Below, in pieces: positions 23,234-32,122 of a DNA stretch of 64,000 bases; within the stretch, counting starts at the first letter, position 1; every line of letters starts with the position of its first letter. The position numbers and the translations under genes were made by a program. Source of the DNA: a virus; the IMG/VR virus record IMGVR_UViG_3300023180_007965, positions 1 through 64,000 of that record; one strand, given 5' to 3'. Under the pieces are notes generated by a model. The model searched no databases and was not told where the DNA came from. It saw only the letters and a program-made list of their open reading frames with translations.

Positions 23234-25933
23234 ATGATACTAGTATTTAGAAAGGGCCTTGAATATAATGGGAGCATGAACGGCCTCCCAGAAAACCAAG
23301 ACGAGAACATTTTCCCAATCATGTCGGTTCCTCTTGATTTAGAGGGCGAAGAAACTGACCTTAATGATTTTCAATGGTGGGCATATTCTGACAAGTGGAA
23401 TGAGTGGCTAAAAGATAACCCAAGAGAATGGAAAGCTGAATCTCATGACGTGAGGTTTGATAAGGCTGAGCAAATTTTAGAAGGTATAGTAACTGCTAAA
23501 AATCCTGTTACCGAATACGTTTCCCACCAGGCTAAGAGTTTATGGAAAAACGGTGAGGTTTCTTCCTTTTCTGATTATGTAAAAATGTTAGAAGCAGAAA
23601 GCACATCTGGATCTAGAGATGCTGCTAAGAAGTTTATTAAACTCGGGTATGCTTTAGAAAAACTTTCAAAAGAAGGAAAGCTTAAAGACGTCTTAAAGAT
23701 GGAAGATCTCGAAGATGATAAGGAATATGCGGTTGTTGTCGATCCAATGACCGAGAGCGGTGACCCAGTTCAAGAGGCAAGACAGGCTTTGAGAATAAAG
23801 AAAATTGGGGATTCTGCCGGTATCATTATAGCTGAGGTTGATTACAGCATCCCATTGGGTGAAGTAGAGGACACTAAGGATTTCATGGACAAGGTCGCAG
23901 AATTTGCTAAAGATGTAGCAATTGGAGGTGCAGGTCTTGCGGCACTTTATGGTGTAGCTCAAGTAGCTGGGTCTCTGTTCTTAGGATGGCAACTTTTAAA
24001 AGGAGCACGTGGTATTTACCGTACGCTCGGAAGGGCTAGAAGAATTCATAGCGCTGTTGCCGGTGCAAGAACTGCAGGAGCACCTGCTTGGAACACGGTT
24101 AGATCTTTTGCTACAAGAGCTTTTACAAGAAGAGCAGGGGCACAAGCAGTTGCAAATGCTGCTAGAATTACCTTACCTTCCGGTGCATTTGTTGAGGGCG
24201 GATTAGCTTACTCTACAAGAGCAACTGGAAATGTTCTTTTAAAAGGTGCAGCAGAAAAATCCGTTAAGTCAGCAGCACAAAGACTGGTAGCTCAAGGCGG
24301 AGCAAGAGCGGCAACAGCAGTAGCTGGTAGAGGAGCTGTAGCTGCTGGTGCAAGCTCAGCTGTAGCTGCTGAAGCTTCTAATCCAGTCGGATGGATTTTG
24401 CTAGCAGCTCAGGCAGTCGGTTCTGGAATTAATCAACTATGGAATTGGTATAGTGATAAACAAGCACCTAGGTACGGTGAAGTTGAGGACTTTGCATATG
24501 GAAGTTTTAATCCTAAAAATATTCCTGTAGGAAAGGCAATAACCGTTTGCTGGACTAGCGACGGTGGTGCAGGATGGGGTGAATATATCCTGGATATCTT
24601 AACTATGTCTAAGGATGATACTAGAACAACTATGGAATTGGTCAAACTTGGTGAGTTTGATGATAGGTCAGTTTTTGTAATGCTTCAAGTAAACTCAGAA
24701 ATGTTTGAAAAGGCTATGAAGGATAACGACCTTATACTACTGTCTTTTGCTAACAATGATAAATTTGAAAGAGGAACATTTGATAATGATGATCTGGAAT
24801 TCCAAACTATAGTTATTCCTGATATTACTGAACTTACAATTGGTACATCCTTTGTTGGATACTCAACATGGACCGAAATGAAAGAGGCTTATAAAGAGAG
24901 CCCTGATAGCCCAATTTACGTACCAAGCGGAGCAAGAAAGGATTATCAATTCCATTACACAGACAAGGACGGAAACGATGTAAATGTAACTGGAACCCTT
25001 GTAAATGAAAATGAGATAAGTGACACAGTCCTACAGGATTTAGTTCCTGGTGCAGCTGGTGCTGTTGAGGAATCTGCTAGTCCCGGTCTAGATTATTCGC
25101 ACCTGGTAAATGAAAGCAAGGTATTATCATTCAACGACTTCTCAAATAGAGCTAATCCTATAATGGAAGAAGACGAAAACTCTCCAGAAGAAGATGGGAA
25201 TACAGAAAATGCTGAGAGTACAGAATCCACTGAATCCACAGAAGGGAATACTTACGAGGAAGATTTGCTAACCTCTCTTTCTGCTGCATCTCCACTCGAG
25301 ACAGAATATAGTCAAATACCAGTATTAGCATATAGAGTTAATAGAATAAGTTTTGTCGACCCAACTGTTAATGAAGATGTTGATCAGTTTAACTACTTTA
25401 TAATCGGCGAGCAAAGTATGGATCCTAAACCAAATCAGCCAATCCTGGTTGAATCCGCTTCGGAGGATGCTATTGAAGAACCTAGATTTGGATTGAAAAC
25501 ATACGTACCTCCAGTAGAGGATGATGAAAAAAAGGATGATAAGGAAGATGAGATTGATGACCCTGAAGTAATTGATATCGAAGACGTCGATGAACCATCA
25601 TCTAAAATGGTAAGAACACAAAGAGGCGATGTTCAAATAAAAAGCAAATCAGGATCCCTAACTATTAAAGATAGAGAAATGGAAGGTGGCATTAACATCT
25701 TTGATGAATTTGCAAACTCTAGCTTGAAGAAAAAACTTAATATCGATGATTGGAAAAACATAACTAGCGTAAAGGTTAGGTATGATAATGAGGGAGAACC
25801 TAAAAAGGTAATTTTGAAAAACAGGTTTGCAAAAGTTGGTGATAGGAGAAGGGTTTTACAGAAAGGGGAGCAAGGATTTGAATCTGCTTTAAAATTTGCA
25901 GAGTCTGTAGAAGATGGTATATCTTTCTCCTGA
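23234..25933 (+). CDS. Large virion protein with hydrophobic helical core and leader-like motifs
   Basis: The 899-residue product starts at ATG 23234; an in-frame ATG at 23276 is an alternative. The first 210 residues are charged. Residues about 215-410 are rich in Ala, Gly and Val with repeated hydrophobic helices (VAIGGAGLAALYGVAQVAGSL, WILLAAQAVGSGI) separated by Arg-rich links. The rest is acidic, with a Glu/Ser/Thr-rich linker (about 640-680). Two internal segments, SFSDYVKMLEAES and LSFNDFSNRANPIMEED, look like capsid-targeting leaders or protease sites. A membrane-penetrating core in a head-module protein suggests an ejected channel protein, perhaps cut into parts. No named family is recognised. 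Confidence 0.55.
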   Translation: MILVFRKGLEYNGSMNGLPENQDENIFPIMSVPLDLEGEETDLNDFQWWAYSDKWNEWLKDNPREWKAESHDVRFDKAEQILEGIVTAKNPVTEYVSHQAKSLWKNGEVSSFSDYVKMLEAESTSGSRDAAKKFIKLGYALEKLSKEGKLKDVLKMEDLEDDKEYAVVVDPMTESGDPVQEARQALRIKKIGDSAGIIIAEVDYSIPLGEVEDTKDFMDKVAEFAKDVAIGGAGLAALYGVAQVAGSLFLGWQLLKGARGIYRTLGRARRIHSAVAGARTAGAPAWNTVRSFATRAFTRRAGAQAVANAARITLPSGAFVEGGLAYSTRATGNVLLKGAAEKSVKSAAQRLVAQGGARAATAVAGRGAVAAGASSAVAAEASNPVGWILLAAQAVGSGINQLWNWYSDKQAPRYGEVEDFAYGSFNPKNIPVGKAITVCWTSDGGAGWGEYILDILTMSKDDTRTTMELVKLGEFDDRSVFVMLQVNSEMFEKAMKDNDLILLSFANNDKFERGTFDNDDLEFQTIVIPDITELTIGTSFVGYSTWTEMKEAYKESPDSPIYVPSGARKDYQFHYTDKDGNDVNVTGTLVNENEISDTVLQDLVPGAAGAVEESASPGLDYSHLVNESKVLSFNDFSNRANPIMEEDENSPEEDGNTENAESTESTESTEGNTYEEDLLTSLSAASPLETEYSQIPVLAYRVNRISFVDPTVNEDVDQFNYFIIGEQSMDPKPNQPILVESASEDAIEEPRFGLKTYVPPVEDDEKKDDKEDEIDDPEVIDIEDVDEPSSKMVRTQRGDVQIKSKSGSLTIKDREMEGGINIFDEFANSSLKKKLNIDDWKNITSVKVRYDNEGEPKKVILKNRFAKVGDRRRVLQKGEQGFESALKFAESVEDGISFS

Positions 25934-25967
25934 TAAAAAAACGTCAAATTTTCTGAAAAAGAAAATG

Positions 25968-25975
25968 GATATATA
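25968..25975 (+). promoter_or_regulatory. Candidate late promoter (GATATATA)
   Basis: GATATATAAAGTT lies 27 bases before the protease-scaffold ATG at 26002. The same 13 bases recur inside that gene at 26634. Confidence 0.6.
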
Positions 25976-26001
25976 AAGTTAAATAATAGCAAAGTCAAGA
26001 A

Positions 26002-28017
26002 ATGAACGAGTCTTTATTGAATGGGAACCTTCTCTTCATCCTTGAAAAGCAAGAAAATAATCTTGCAGTTTCAAAGGACGGTAACTCGGATGGTGGTGGT
26101 TATATACTCAAAGGTATTGCTGCTCAGTTTGGGAAAGAGAATAATAACAATAGAATATACGAGGAAGGTGAATACCTACCTCACCTTGAGTACCTAAAGG
26201 ATAAGATAGGACAAAAGAGATTAGTTGGTGAATTAGATCACCCTGAAAAATTCGACGTATCTCTTAAAAACATTTCTCACGTTGTAGAAGATCTTGTTTA
26301 TGACAAGGACGGAAGAGTATTAAACATTAAGGTTCGTTTGCTTGACACACCAGCTGGACAAATTGCTAAGAAATTAGTTGATGCTGGTATACCTCTTTCT
26401 ATTTCTTCTAGAGCAGCTGGAAATGTAGGTCCAGATAAGAAGGTACAGATCAAAAAGATCTTTACTTATGATTTGGTTGCAGATCCAGGTTTCCAAGACG
26501 CTCAACTCGAGAGAGTTTATGAAAGCGCTGGATTTGATGCTTTTGAATTTGAAGAAAGATCAAAAAAATCCGTTGTTAACAACTTAGAGTGTGTAAATGA
26601 GTCACTAGGTATAGAAAATGAATCTGGGGTAAAGATATATAAAGTTGAAAATAGCGAAGAATTCGAAAAAATCCTTAATCAAGAAAAAAATAAATCCAAC
26701 ATTATGGAGGCCAACAAAGAATATGTTACTGCTGACGAGCTTAATAAGTATTCTATCTTTTTGAAAAATAAGATGGATGAGCTGGAAACGCAGATTTCTG
26801 AAATGAAACAACAAGAAGCTCAAGTTTCCGAGAGCGAAAGTGAATCTGTAGATTGCAAAGCTTTGGAGGAAAGAGTTGCTAAGCTAGAAAAGTACTCCGA
26901 GTATCTTGCTGAAAATCTAGAAAGTGCTATTAAGTACGGTGAGTATTTGTCAGAAAACCTAGATAGCAGCATTACGTATTCTAAGTACCTTGCTGAGAAT
27001 CTAGACAAGACTATCTCTTATTCTAAGTATTTGGCCGAAAATGTTGATAAGGGTATTTCTTACACTGAATATGTAGCTGAGAATGTTGATAAGACTATCG
27101 ACTATTCTAAGTATTTGGCAGAAAAACTAGATGATGGTATTCAATATACAGAATACGTGGCTGAAAATCTTGATAAGAATATCGCTTACTCTGAATACTT
27201 AGCAGAAAATGTTGATAAGAACATTGCTTACTCTGAGTATTTGGCAGAGAATCTAGATAAGGGTATTTCTTACTCTGAATATCTAGCAGAAAACTTAGAT
27301 AAGGGAATAGCTTACTCTGAGTACATTGCAGAAAAACTAGATCAAGGAATAAACTACACTGAGTACCTAGCAGAAAACCTAAATAAAGGTATTGCTTACT
27401 CAGATTATTTAGCTGAAAAGCTAAATGGAAATATAGCTAACACTGAAGCTATACACGAAAGCGTTAAAGCAGAAAACTCGCCAACACTTAACGAAAGTGC
27501 TAGGGAAAATGCTGAAAGCGCATCTAAAACTGAATTGGTTGAATCAGGATTTGCTGGAGATTATGAAAATCTCGGAAGCAAGATTGATTCTCTAATTGAA
27601 TCAGTCAAAACACAAAAGACTGAGGAAAATATAAATGAGGCACAAACGAAAGTTGAGCCGACTGCTCAAACACAAAAAGCAGATGAGGCAATCAACGAAG
27701 CCGAAGAAGAAACATTGGCAGGATCATCAGGTCACAAATTTATTGATGAAATGCCAGAAGATTACTCTCCGATTTGGGAGTCACTAAATGAAAGTCAAAA
27801 GCAATCAGTAATTGCACAATCAGCTTTCTATAACTTAGAGACTGCTTATCAGATCAAGAACTTCTGGTCAACTCGTCAGCTTGGTGCTAAACCAGTAGGA
27901 CTTCAGAAACTTCAAGAGAGCCAAGAAACACCAGAGCCTAAGACGGCTACTAACCCTCAGGGGTATTCAAACGATTACCTTAATTGGGTCGCTAAGTCGC
28001 TCGAAGGTAAGTTTTAA
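26002..28017 (+). CDS. 21: Prohead protease (T4 gp21-like) fused to a repetitive scaffold domain
   Basis: The 671-residue protein joins two functions. Residues 1-215 are a T4 gp21-type prohead protease, with GELDHP (His80) and PLSISSRA (Ser133-136 region) as the expected catalytic elements, and ending near DLVADPGFQDAQ. Residues about 235-295 are helical. Residues 298-479 are thirteen copies of a 14-residue unit of the type YSEYLAENLDKGIA, a coiled-coil-like rod. Residues 480-671 are acidic and contain LNESQKQS followed by NLETAYQIKNFW. In T4 the protease (gp21) and core scaffold (gp22) are separate. Here scaffold may also be made alone from Met235 (ATG 26704), which is preceded by a promoter-like element. 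Confidence 0.85.
   Translation: MNESLLNGNLLFILEKQENNLAVSKDGNSDGGGYILKGIAAQFGKENNNNRIYEEGEYLPHLEYLKDKIGQKRLVGELDHPEKFDVSLKNISHVVEDLVYDKDGRVLNIKVRLLDTPAGQIAKKLVDAGIPLSISSRAAGNVGPDKKVQIKKIFTYDLVADPGFQDAQLERVYESAGFDAFEFEERSKKSVVNNLECVNESLGIENESGVKIYKVENSEEFEKILNQEKNKSNIMEANKEYVTADELNKYSIFLKNKMDELETQISEMKQQEAQVSESESESVDCKALEERVAKLEKYSEYLAENLESAIKYGEYLSENLDSSITYSKYLAENLDKTISYSKYLAENVDKGISYTEYVAENVDKTIDYSKYLAEKLDDGIQYTEYVAENLDKNIAYSEYLAENVDKNIAYSEYLAENLDKGISYSEYLAENLDKGIAYSEYIAEKLDQGINYTEYLAENLNKGIAYSDYLAEKLNGNIANTEAIHESVKAENSPTLNESARENAESASKTELVESGFAGDYENLGSKIDSLIESVKTQKTEENINEAQTKVEPTAQTQKADEAINEAEEETLAGSSGHKFIDEMPEDYSPIWESLNESQKQSVIAQSAFYNLETAYQIKNFWSTRQLGAKPVGLQKLQESQETPEPKTATNPQGYSNDYLNWVAKSLEGKF
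26634..26641 (+). promoter_or_regulatory. Candidate internal late promoter for scaffold-only product
   Basis: GATATATAAAGTT repeats the gene's own upstream promoter exactly over 13 bases. It lies 63 bases before the in-frame ATG 26704 (Met235), just after the protease domain. Confidence 0.4.
26893..27438 (+). repeat. Thirteen tandem 42-bp repeats encoding 14-residue units
   Basis: The frame encodes 13 successive units of the form Y-S-x-Y-L-A-E-N-L-D-K-x-I-x with changes mainly at positions 2, 3, 11 and 14. The DNA copies have diverged at third positions. The period of 14 equals two heptads, as expected for a coiled-coil rod. Confidence 0.9.
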
Positions 28018-28043
28018 AAACTAAAAAAATAAAAGATAGTAAA

Positions 28044-29765
28044 ATGAAACTAATCAACGAAGCAGAAATCTTCGAAACCTGGTCTCCTATCATCGAGCAG
28101 AAGGCCGGTATTCAAGATGCTGAAAAAAAAGGATGGTTGAGCAAGTACTGCCACTACCATTCATTAAACGAGTCTGCTGGTGCATATCAGTCACTAGCAA
28201 CTGTAAACGGTATGGGTGCCGTACAACCACCCGCATACCCAGGTGGGTATAACTCCACTGGTTCTGCAGTAGGTACGCAAGCAAATTCTGCTTTCTATAA
28301 CTCTGCTAACCAAGGTTCAGGTGATAAGTTTCCTTCACTTCTTCCATTGGCAATTCAGGTTGCTGCGAAGACTGTTGGATTCGATATCGTTCCTGTAATT
28401 CCTATGTCAGGTCCTACTGGCGTACTTTCTTACCTAGATTACGTATACTCAGGTGGTAAAATCAGTCCTGCATCTGCTGGCGCAACATCTGCTGAAGCTC
28501 TTGCAACTGCACCTTCTATGATCAAGGTAGAATTGACAACCCCTGCAGCAGGTTATCCTGCTAACTTTGCAGTAGGTACTACTTACTACATCACTAACGC
28601 TTCTTCAGCTGGTGCATATATCACTACTGAGTTTGTTGGTCTATCTAGAATCGATGCATTCCCAATCTTTAGAGTTATGGGATTAACTGCTGGTGAGACT
28701 ATCTCTGCAGTTCTTGATGGTAACGCAGCTAAAATTGGTACTGCAGTAGATGGAAACCAAGCTGGTACTACAACTGCGAGAGCAGAATTGGTTAAAGCTC
28801 TTGAGGATCACATCCAAGGATTCTCTGGTGCTGGTTTCAACAACGACCAAGACTGGCAAGGACCATTCGTAGATGGTACTAAGACTTACAACCCAATGCT
28901 AAGAGGTGTTGGTGAGAGCACTTACTACCAATCAATGGGTCTATCAACGTTCACTAAGTTCGTCGAAGCTGATACTTTCCAAGTAGCTGCTTCAGTAACT
29001 ACTGAGCAGATCCAAGACCTTAACAAGCAATTCGGTATCGACGTAATTTCTATGATCGAGAACGCATTGGTTAATGAGGTATCTCAAGCTATTAACAAGC
29101 ACATCCTATCTAGAGCATTCGCTCTTGGTTGGTCTAACCACGACGAATTCTTGACTACAGAAGGTCAGAACTTGAACCTAAACCTCGTTATCGGTGGTAC
29201 TGCTGGTTCTTACACTATTCCTTCTTACATAGGTAAGTCTGACTCTGGTATCTCTATCGCTTCTGTTGCAGGTCCTGCTTCAGGAACTTACGAGAACTTG
29301 TCAACTCTACAGAGAAGACTATTCTCTAGAATTCTAGCATCTGCTAACGTGGTTGCTAACAGAGGAAGAAGAGGTCCTGCTAACTTCATCGTTACTAACG
29401 CTAACGTTGCAAGTGCATTGCAAGACATCTCTCAGTTCACTTTCGCACCTTTCTCTAACACTCTAACTCAGAACAACGGTACACTTTACCCAGTAGGTTC
29501 TCTTGCTGGTATGACCGTATATGTTGATCAGAACATGAAGTTCGGTGATAACAGAGTATTAGTAGGTAGAAAAGGTGGTGACGACGAACCAGGACTTAAG
29601 TTCATGCCTTACATGATGGCTGAGTCTATCCAAACAATCTCTGAAGGTACTATGTCACCTAAGATTGCGGTTAAGTCTCGTTACGCACTAGTAGAAGCTG
29701 GTTTCCACCCAGAAACTATGTACTTCTGTTTCCACGTGAACGTTCCTGCTGGAGGTCTATCCTAA
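28044..29765 (+). CDS. 23: Major capsid protein (T4 gp23-like)
   Basis: The 573-residue protein is the gp23-type major capsid protein (T4 521). The N-terminal 43 residues contain MKLINEAEIFETWSPIIEQ and end in HSLNE/S, a fitting site for gp21-type cleavage that would remove the delta domain. Beyond are the conserved FPSLLPLAIQVAAKTVGFDIVPVIPM segment, the AFNDQDW-like GFNNDQDWQGPF, YQSMGLSTFTKF, LSRAFALGW, NRGRRGPANFIV and YMMAESIQTISEGTMSPKIAVKSRY. HK97-fold strands are evenly spaced. Codon choice is more C-ending than in its neighbours (frequent TAC, AAC, TTC), typical of highly expressed genes. It follows the protease-scaffold gene and ends at a strong terminator. Confidence 0.95.
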   Translation: MKLINEAEIFETWSPIIEQKAGIQDAEKKGWLSKYCHYHSLNESAGAYQSLATVNGMGAVQPPAYPGGYNSTGSAVGTQANSAFYNSANQGSGDKFPSLLPLAIQVAAKTVGFDIVPVIPMSGPTGVLSYLDYVYSGGKISPASAGATSAEALATAPSMIKVELTTPAAGYPANFAVGTTYYITNASSAGAYITTEFVGLSRIDAFPIFRVMGLTAGETISAVLDGNAAKIGTAVDGNQAGTTTARAELVKALEDHIQGFSGAGFNNDQDWQGPFVDGTKTYNPMLRGVGESTYYQSMGLSTFTKFVEADTFQVAASVTTEQIQDLNKQFGIDVISMIENALVNEVSQAINKHILSRAFALGWSNHDEFLTTEGQNLNLNLVIGGTAGSYTIPSYIGKSDSGISIASVAGPASGTYENLSTLQRRLFSRILASANVVANRGRRGPANFIVTNANVASALQDISQFTFAPFSNTLTQNNGTLYPVGSLAGMTVYVDQNMKFGDNRVLVGRKGGDDEPGLKFMPYMMAESIQTISEGTMSPKIAVKSRYALVEAGFHPETMYFCFHVNVPAGGLS

Positions 29766-29791
29766 TCAGTAGTTAGTACACACTAATATTA

Positions 29792-29821
29792 AACCCCAGG
29801 TTTTTGCCTGGGGTTTTTTTA
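29792..29821 (+). terminator. Rho-independent terminator after the capsid gene
   Basis: AAACCCCAGG pairs with CCTGGGGTTT over ten base pairs around a six-base loop, followed by a run of T. It is the strongest hairpin of the window and ends the capsid transcript. Confidence 0.92.
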
Positions 29822-29830
29822 TTGTCCATG

Positions 29831-29838
29831 GATATATA
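29831..29838 (+). promoter_or_regulatory. Candidate late promoter (GATATATA)
   Basis: GATATATAG lies 23 bases before ATG 29861 and right after the capsid terminator, so it starts the internal-protein operon. Confidence 0.6.
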
Positions 29839-29860
29839 GAATAAATGTGATGGTTGCATA

Positions 29861-30961
29861 ATGAGGAAAATAAGCTCACATAAACAGTTCCTTATTGAAA
29901 GGGATCTTTCGGTAGAAGTAGATCAGGTGGTGTTAGCTGAAATGCTTCTGGACTATTATGGATTAAACGAGGGAAAGGCATTGGATACTCTTAAAAATTC
30001 GATTTCTAAAGCTTTATTTGGTCCTTTCTCCAGATTGTCTGTTATAGACACAATCAGGAAAGGAAATCTCGATATACAAAAGGAGATCATTAGAAAACAG
30101 TATGATGTGGAAGATGAAATCCTAGATCTGGAGGATAGGATAGAGGAGCTGAGAAAGAGCGGATCCTCTAGGAGCGATATTTCACGAATTCAAACACAGA
30201 TTGAAAGAAAGAGAAAGGAATATAGATCTTTTGTTAAAATGAAGAAGGAGCAGACCAATAAAGGGATGAAACTTCTTGAGAAAACAATAGGTAAAAATCC
30301 AAGAAGGAGAGAATATTACGAGGCTGGATTCTTAGACGATAAATACGAACTTGCAAAGTTTGAATTTGAACTTGCACAACAGAAATCTGCTGAAGCTGGA
30401 AATCTAAAAGATCTAAAGAAGGATCTTGAAGACGCTGCTAAAAAAGCAGAATCCTTTGTAGTAAAGACAAAAAGCTCTGCACAAACTAAGGGGAAAATAA
30501 AAGACTCCGAACTTGAGGATGTATCTGCTTTGAGAAAGAGAATCTCAGCAAATGATATGGGCGTTATAATATCTCTAAGAGAAAAGTCTAGGGATAGAAT
30601 AAAGGAGCTTAAATCACAAATGTCCAAGATTCTTAGCGATATGAAGGGATTTATTTCAAAATCTCCTACATACGAGGAGGTTAAAGCTTCTGGAAAAATA
30701 ACAAAGGGTATAAACGATCTCGAATCCAAAGCTAATGAGATGGATTCATTAGATAACCTTTCTAAGGTTTACTCTGATGTTATTTCTTCAAAGGGTAAAT
30801 CTATTTCCAATGAATCATCATTGACTAGCTTATTTGGTAAGATTAACTCTGCTATTTCCGATGGAAATGATGCAGGATCTGGTGTTACTAAAGATGTTGT
30901 GGATATGAAATCGGACATCACATTGAAAAAGATTGGAAATCTAATAAAAAAATTGTCCTAA
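29861..30961 (+). CDS. Putative internal head protein, coiled-coil, with capsid-targeting-like leader
   Basis: The 366-residue protein starts MRKISSHKQFLIERD, the basic/aromatic pattern ending in LIE/R that resembles T4 capsid-targeting peptides. A second possible cut is LNE/G at about residue 37. The rest is highly charged and helical, with Lys/Glu-rich coiled-coil stretches at about 75-125 and 165-210 and small basic patches. There is no enzymatic motif. It is the first of four adjacent genes with such leaders directly after the capsid gene, so head packaging is likely. T4 internal proteins IPI-IPIII are similarly charged but much smaller. Confidence 0.6.
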   Translation: MRKISSHKQFLIERDLSVEVDQVVLAEMLLDYYGLNEGKALDTLKNSISKALFGPFSRLSVIDTIRKGNLDIQKEIIRKQYDVEDEILDLEDRIEELRKSGSSRSDISRIQTQIERKRKEYRSFVKMKKEQTNKGMKLLEKTIGKNPRRREYYEAGFLDDKYELAKFEFELAQQKSAEAGNLKDLKKDLEDAAKKAESFVVKTKSSAQTKGKIKDSELEDVSALRKRISANDMGVIISLREKSRDRIKELKSQMSKILSDMKGFISKSPTYEEVKASGKITKGINDLESKANEMDSLDNLSKVYSDVISSKGKSISNESSLTSLFGKINSAISDGNDAGSGVTKDVVDMKSDITLKKIGNLIKKLS

Positions 30962-30963
30962 AG

Positions 30964-31857
30964 ATGCTTTTAAAATTTAAAGAGTGGGAATCACAAAACA
31001 TAAATGAAGGGGATGTTAGCCTTGATAAGATTATGAATTGGCTTAGCTCTAATTTTGGTGGTACAATATCTAAAATAGATTCTTTGCTTTCCAAAATAAG
31101 TTCCATAGAAACCCAATATTCTAAAGACTGGAATGATATCCAGACTGATATAGATGCACTGGAGGTAAAGAAAGCTCAAACAAAGAGCGATCCTGCTGAA
31201 GCTAAGAAGCTGGAAAGAATGATTGATAGGAATCAGAAATTGCTTACAGCTTTAAACAAGAAAAGAAAAGCGGACATAGCTAAGGTTGATGATAAAGTAG
31301 AAAAATTAACTAAAGGTAAAACAAGACTTGTTTCTTATTGGAATTTAAAGAAGGCTGAATTGGAAGCAGATCTCGCCGAGAGTATGTACAAGATGGCTAA
31401 AGATCTTACTGACGAATCTGTTGCTGATGAATTGTACGACAAATACAAAGAGGCAGCACTTCAAGCGAAATCTAAAGATGAGAAGTTTAGGGAAAGGTTT
31501 GGTAAGTTGGAATTAGCTAAGCCCTCCACTCTTAAATCAGATACTGAGTCTAAGGCTATATCAGGTGCTAACTTTTCAATGGATCCTATCTTTTCAATGA
31601 ACGCTCCCCAATTTACTAAATTCGTTCAGGATTTGGAAAAGAGTCAGGTAAGCGCATTAATCAAAGCCATGCAATCCGAAAGAAATGAAAGATATGCTAC
31701 TTTAGATACCGAAAGAGATAGACTTGAAGCTCAAGCTGAAAAGAAAGGTTTGTCTCGGGATAGTGTGAAGAGGGATCTTTCAGATCTACGTGAAACTCTA
31801 ATGAGACAAATTAGGGATTTGAGAACTAAAATAACTATTGCTAGAAGATATGCTTAA
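30964..31857 (+). CDS. Putative internal head protein, coiled-coil, with capsid-targeting-like leader
   Basis: The 297-residue protein begins MLLKFKEWESQNINEGD. The leader is basic/aromatic and ends INE/G, a fit to gp21-type cleavage after Glu15. What remains is a Lys/Glu-rich helical protein with coiled-coil regions at about 40-120 and 235-295. It resembles the preceding protein in composition and layout and may be a diverged paralogue, though no long identical stretch is visible. It begins two bases after the previous stop and its end overlaps the next gene's ATG. Confidence 0.6.
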   Translation: MLLKFKEWESQNINEGDVSLDKIMNWLSSNFGGTISKIDSLLSKISSIETQYSKDWNDIQTDIDALEVKKAQTKSDPAEAKKLERMIDRNQKLLTALNKKRKADIAKVDDKVEKLTKGKTRLVSYWNLKKAELEADLAESMYKMAKDLTDESVADELYDKYKEAALQAKSKDEKFRERFGKLELAKPSTLKSDTESKAISGANFSMDPIFSMNAPQFTKFVQDLEKSQVSALIKAMQSERNERYATLDTERDRLEAQAEKKGLSRDSVKRDLSDLRETLMRQIRDLRTKITIARRYA

Positions 31858-32119
31858 TCGTATTAAAAAACTAAATGAGTTTCCCTTATTGGAAGGTGTA
31901 AACGAGGATTTGGTAAAAGCAAAGGCTGATGTGAATGAAAAGCAAGCAGAAATTGCCGAAGAAATAGCAAAGCAGAAAGAAACCACAGATCTTAAGGAAA
32001 AAGCTGCTAGTATAAGAAACCAGGCTAGACTTGCTGGTCAGATGCCTTCTTTATTGAATGCGCTGGCAAATGCAATGGATGCAAAGGCTGATTCTGGTGA
32101 CACAACAAATATTTATTAA
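31850..32119 (+). CDS. Small putative internal head protein with capsid-targeting-like leader
   Basis: ATG 31850 gives 89 residues; a TTG at 31838 is in frame, but the ATG gives the leader MLNRIKKLNEFPLLEGVNED. This is basic/aromatic and ends in LLE/G with VNE/D close behind, so cleavage after Glu15 is predicted. The remaining 70 residues are a charged helix (about 20-55) and a helical tail rich in Ala, Asn and Met. Size and style match T4 internal proteins. The ATG overlaps the previous stop by 8 bases, so it is translationally coupled within the operon. Confidence 0.6.
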   Translation: MLNRIKKLNEFPLLEGVNEDLVKAKADVNEKQAEIAEEIAKQKETTDLKEKAASIRNQARLAGQMPSLLNALANAMDAKADSGDTTNIY

Positions 32120-32122
32120 AAG

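Noticed and set aside
24009-24206. Leucine/glutamine-rich open frame inside the hydrophobic virion protein gene
   Set aside because: It is an alternate reading of Ala/Arg-rich codons in the real frame, with no start context and no independent support.
26893-27438. Regular 42-bp repeats that could be taken for a CRISPR or other DNA repeat array
   Set aside because: They are in frame, diverge mostly at third positions and encode a 14-residue coiled-coil unit; there are no spacers.
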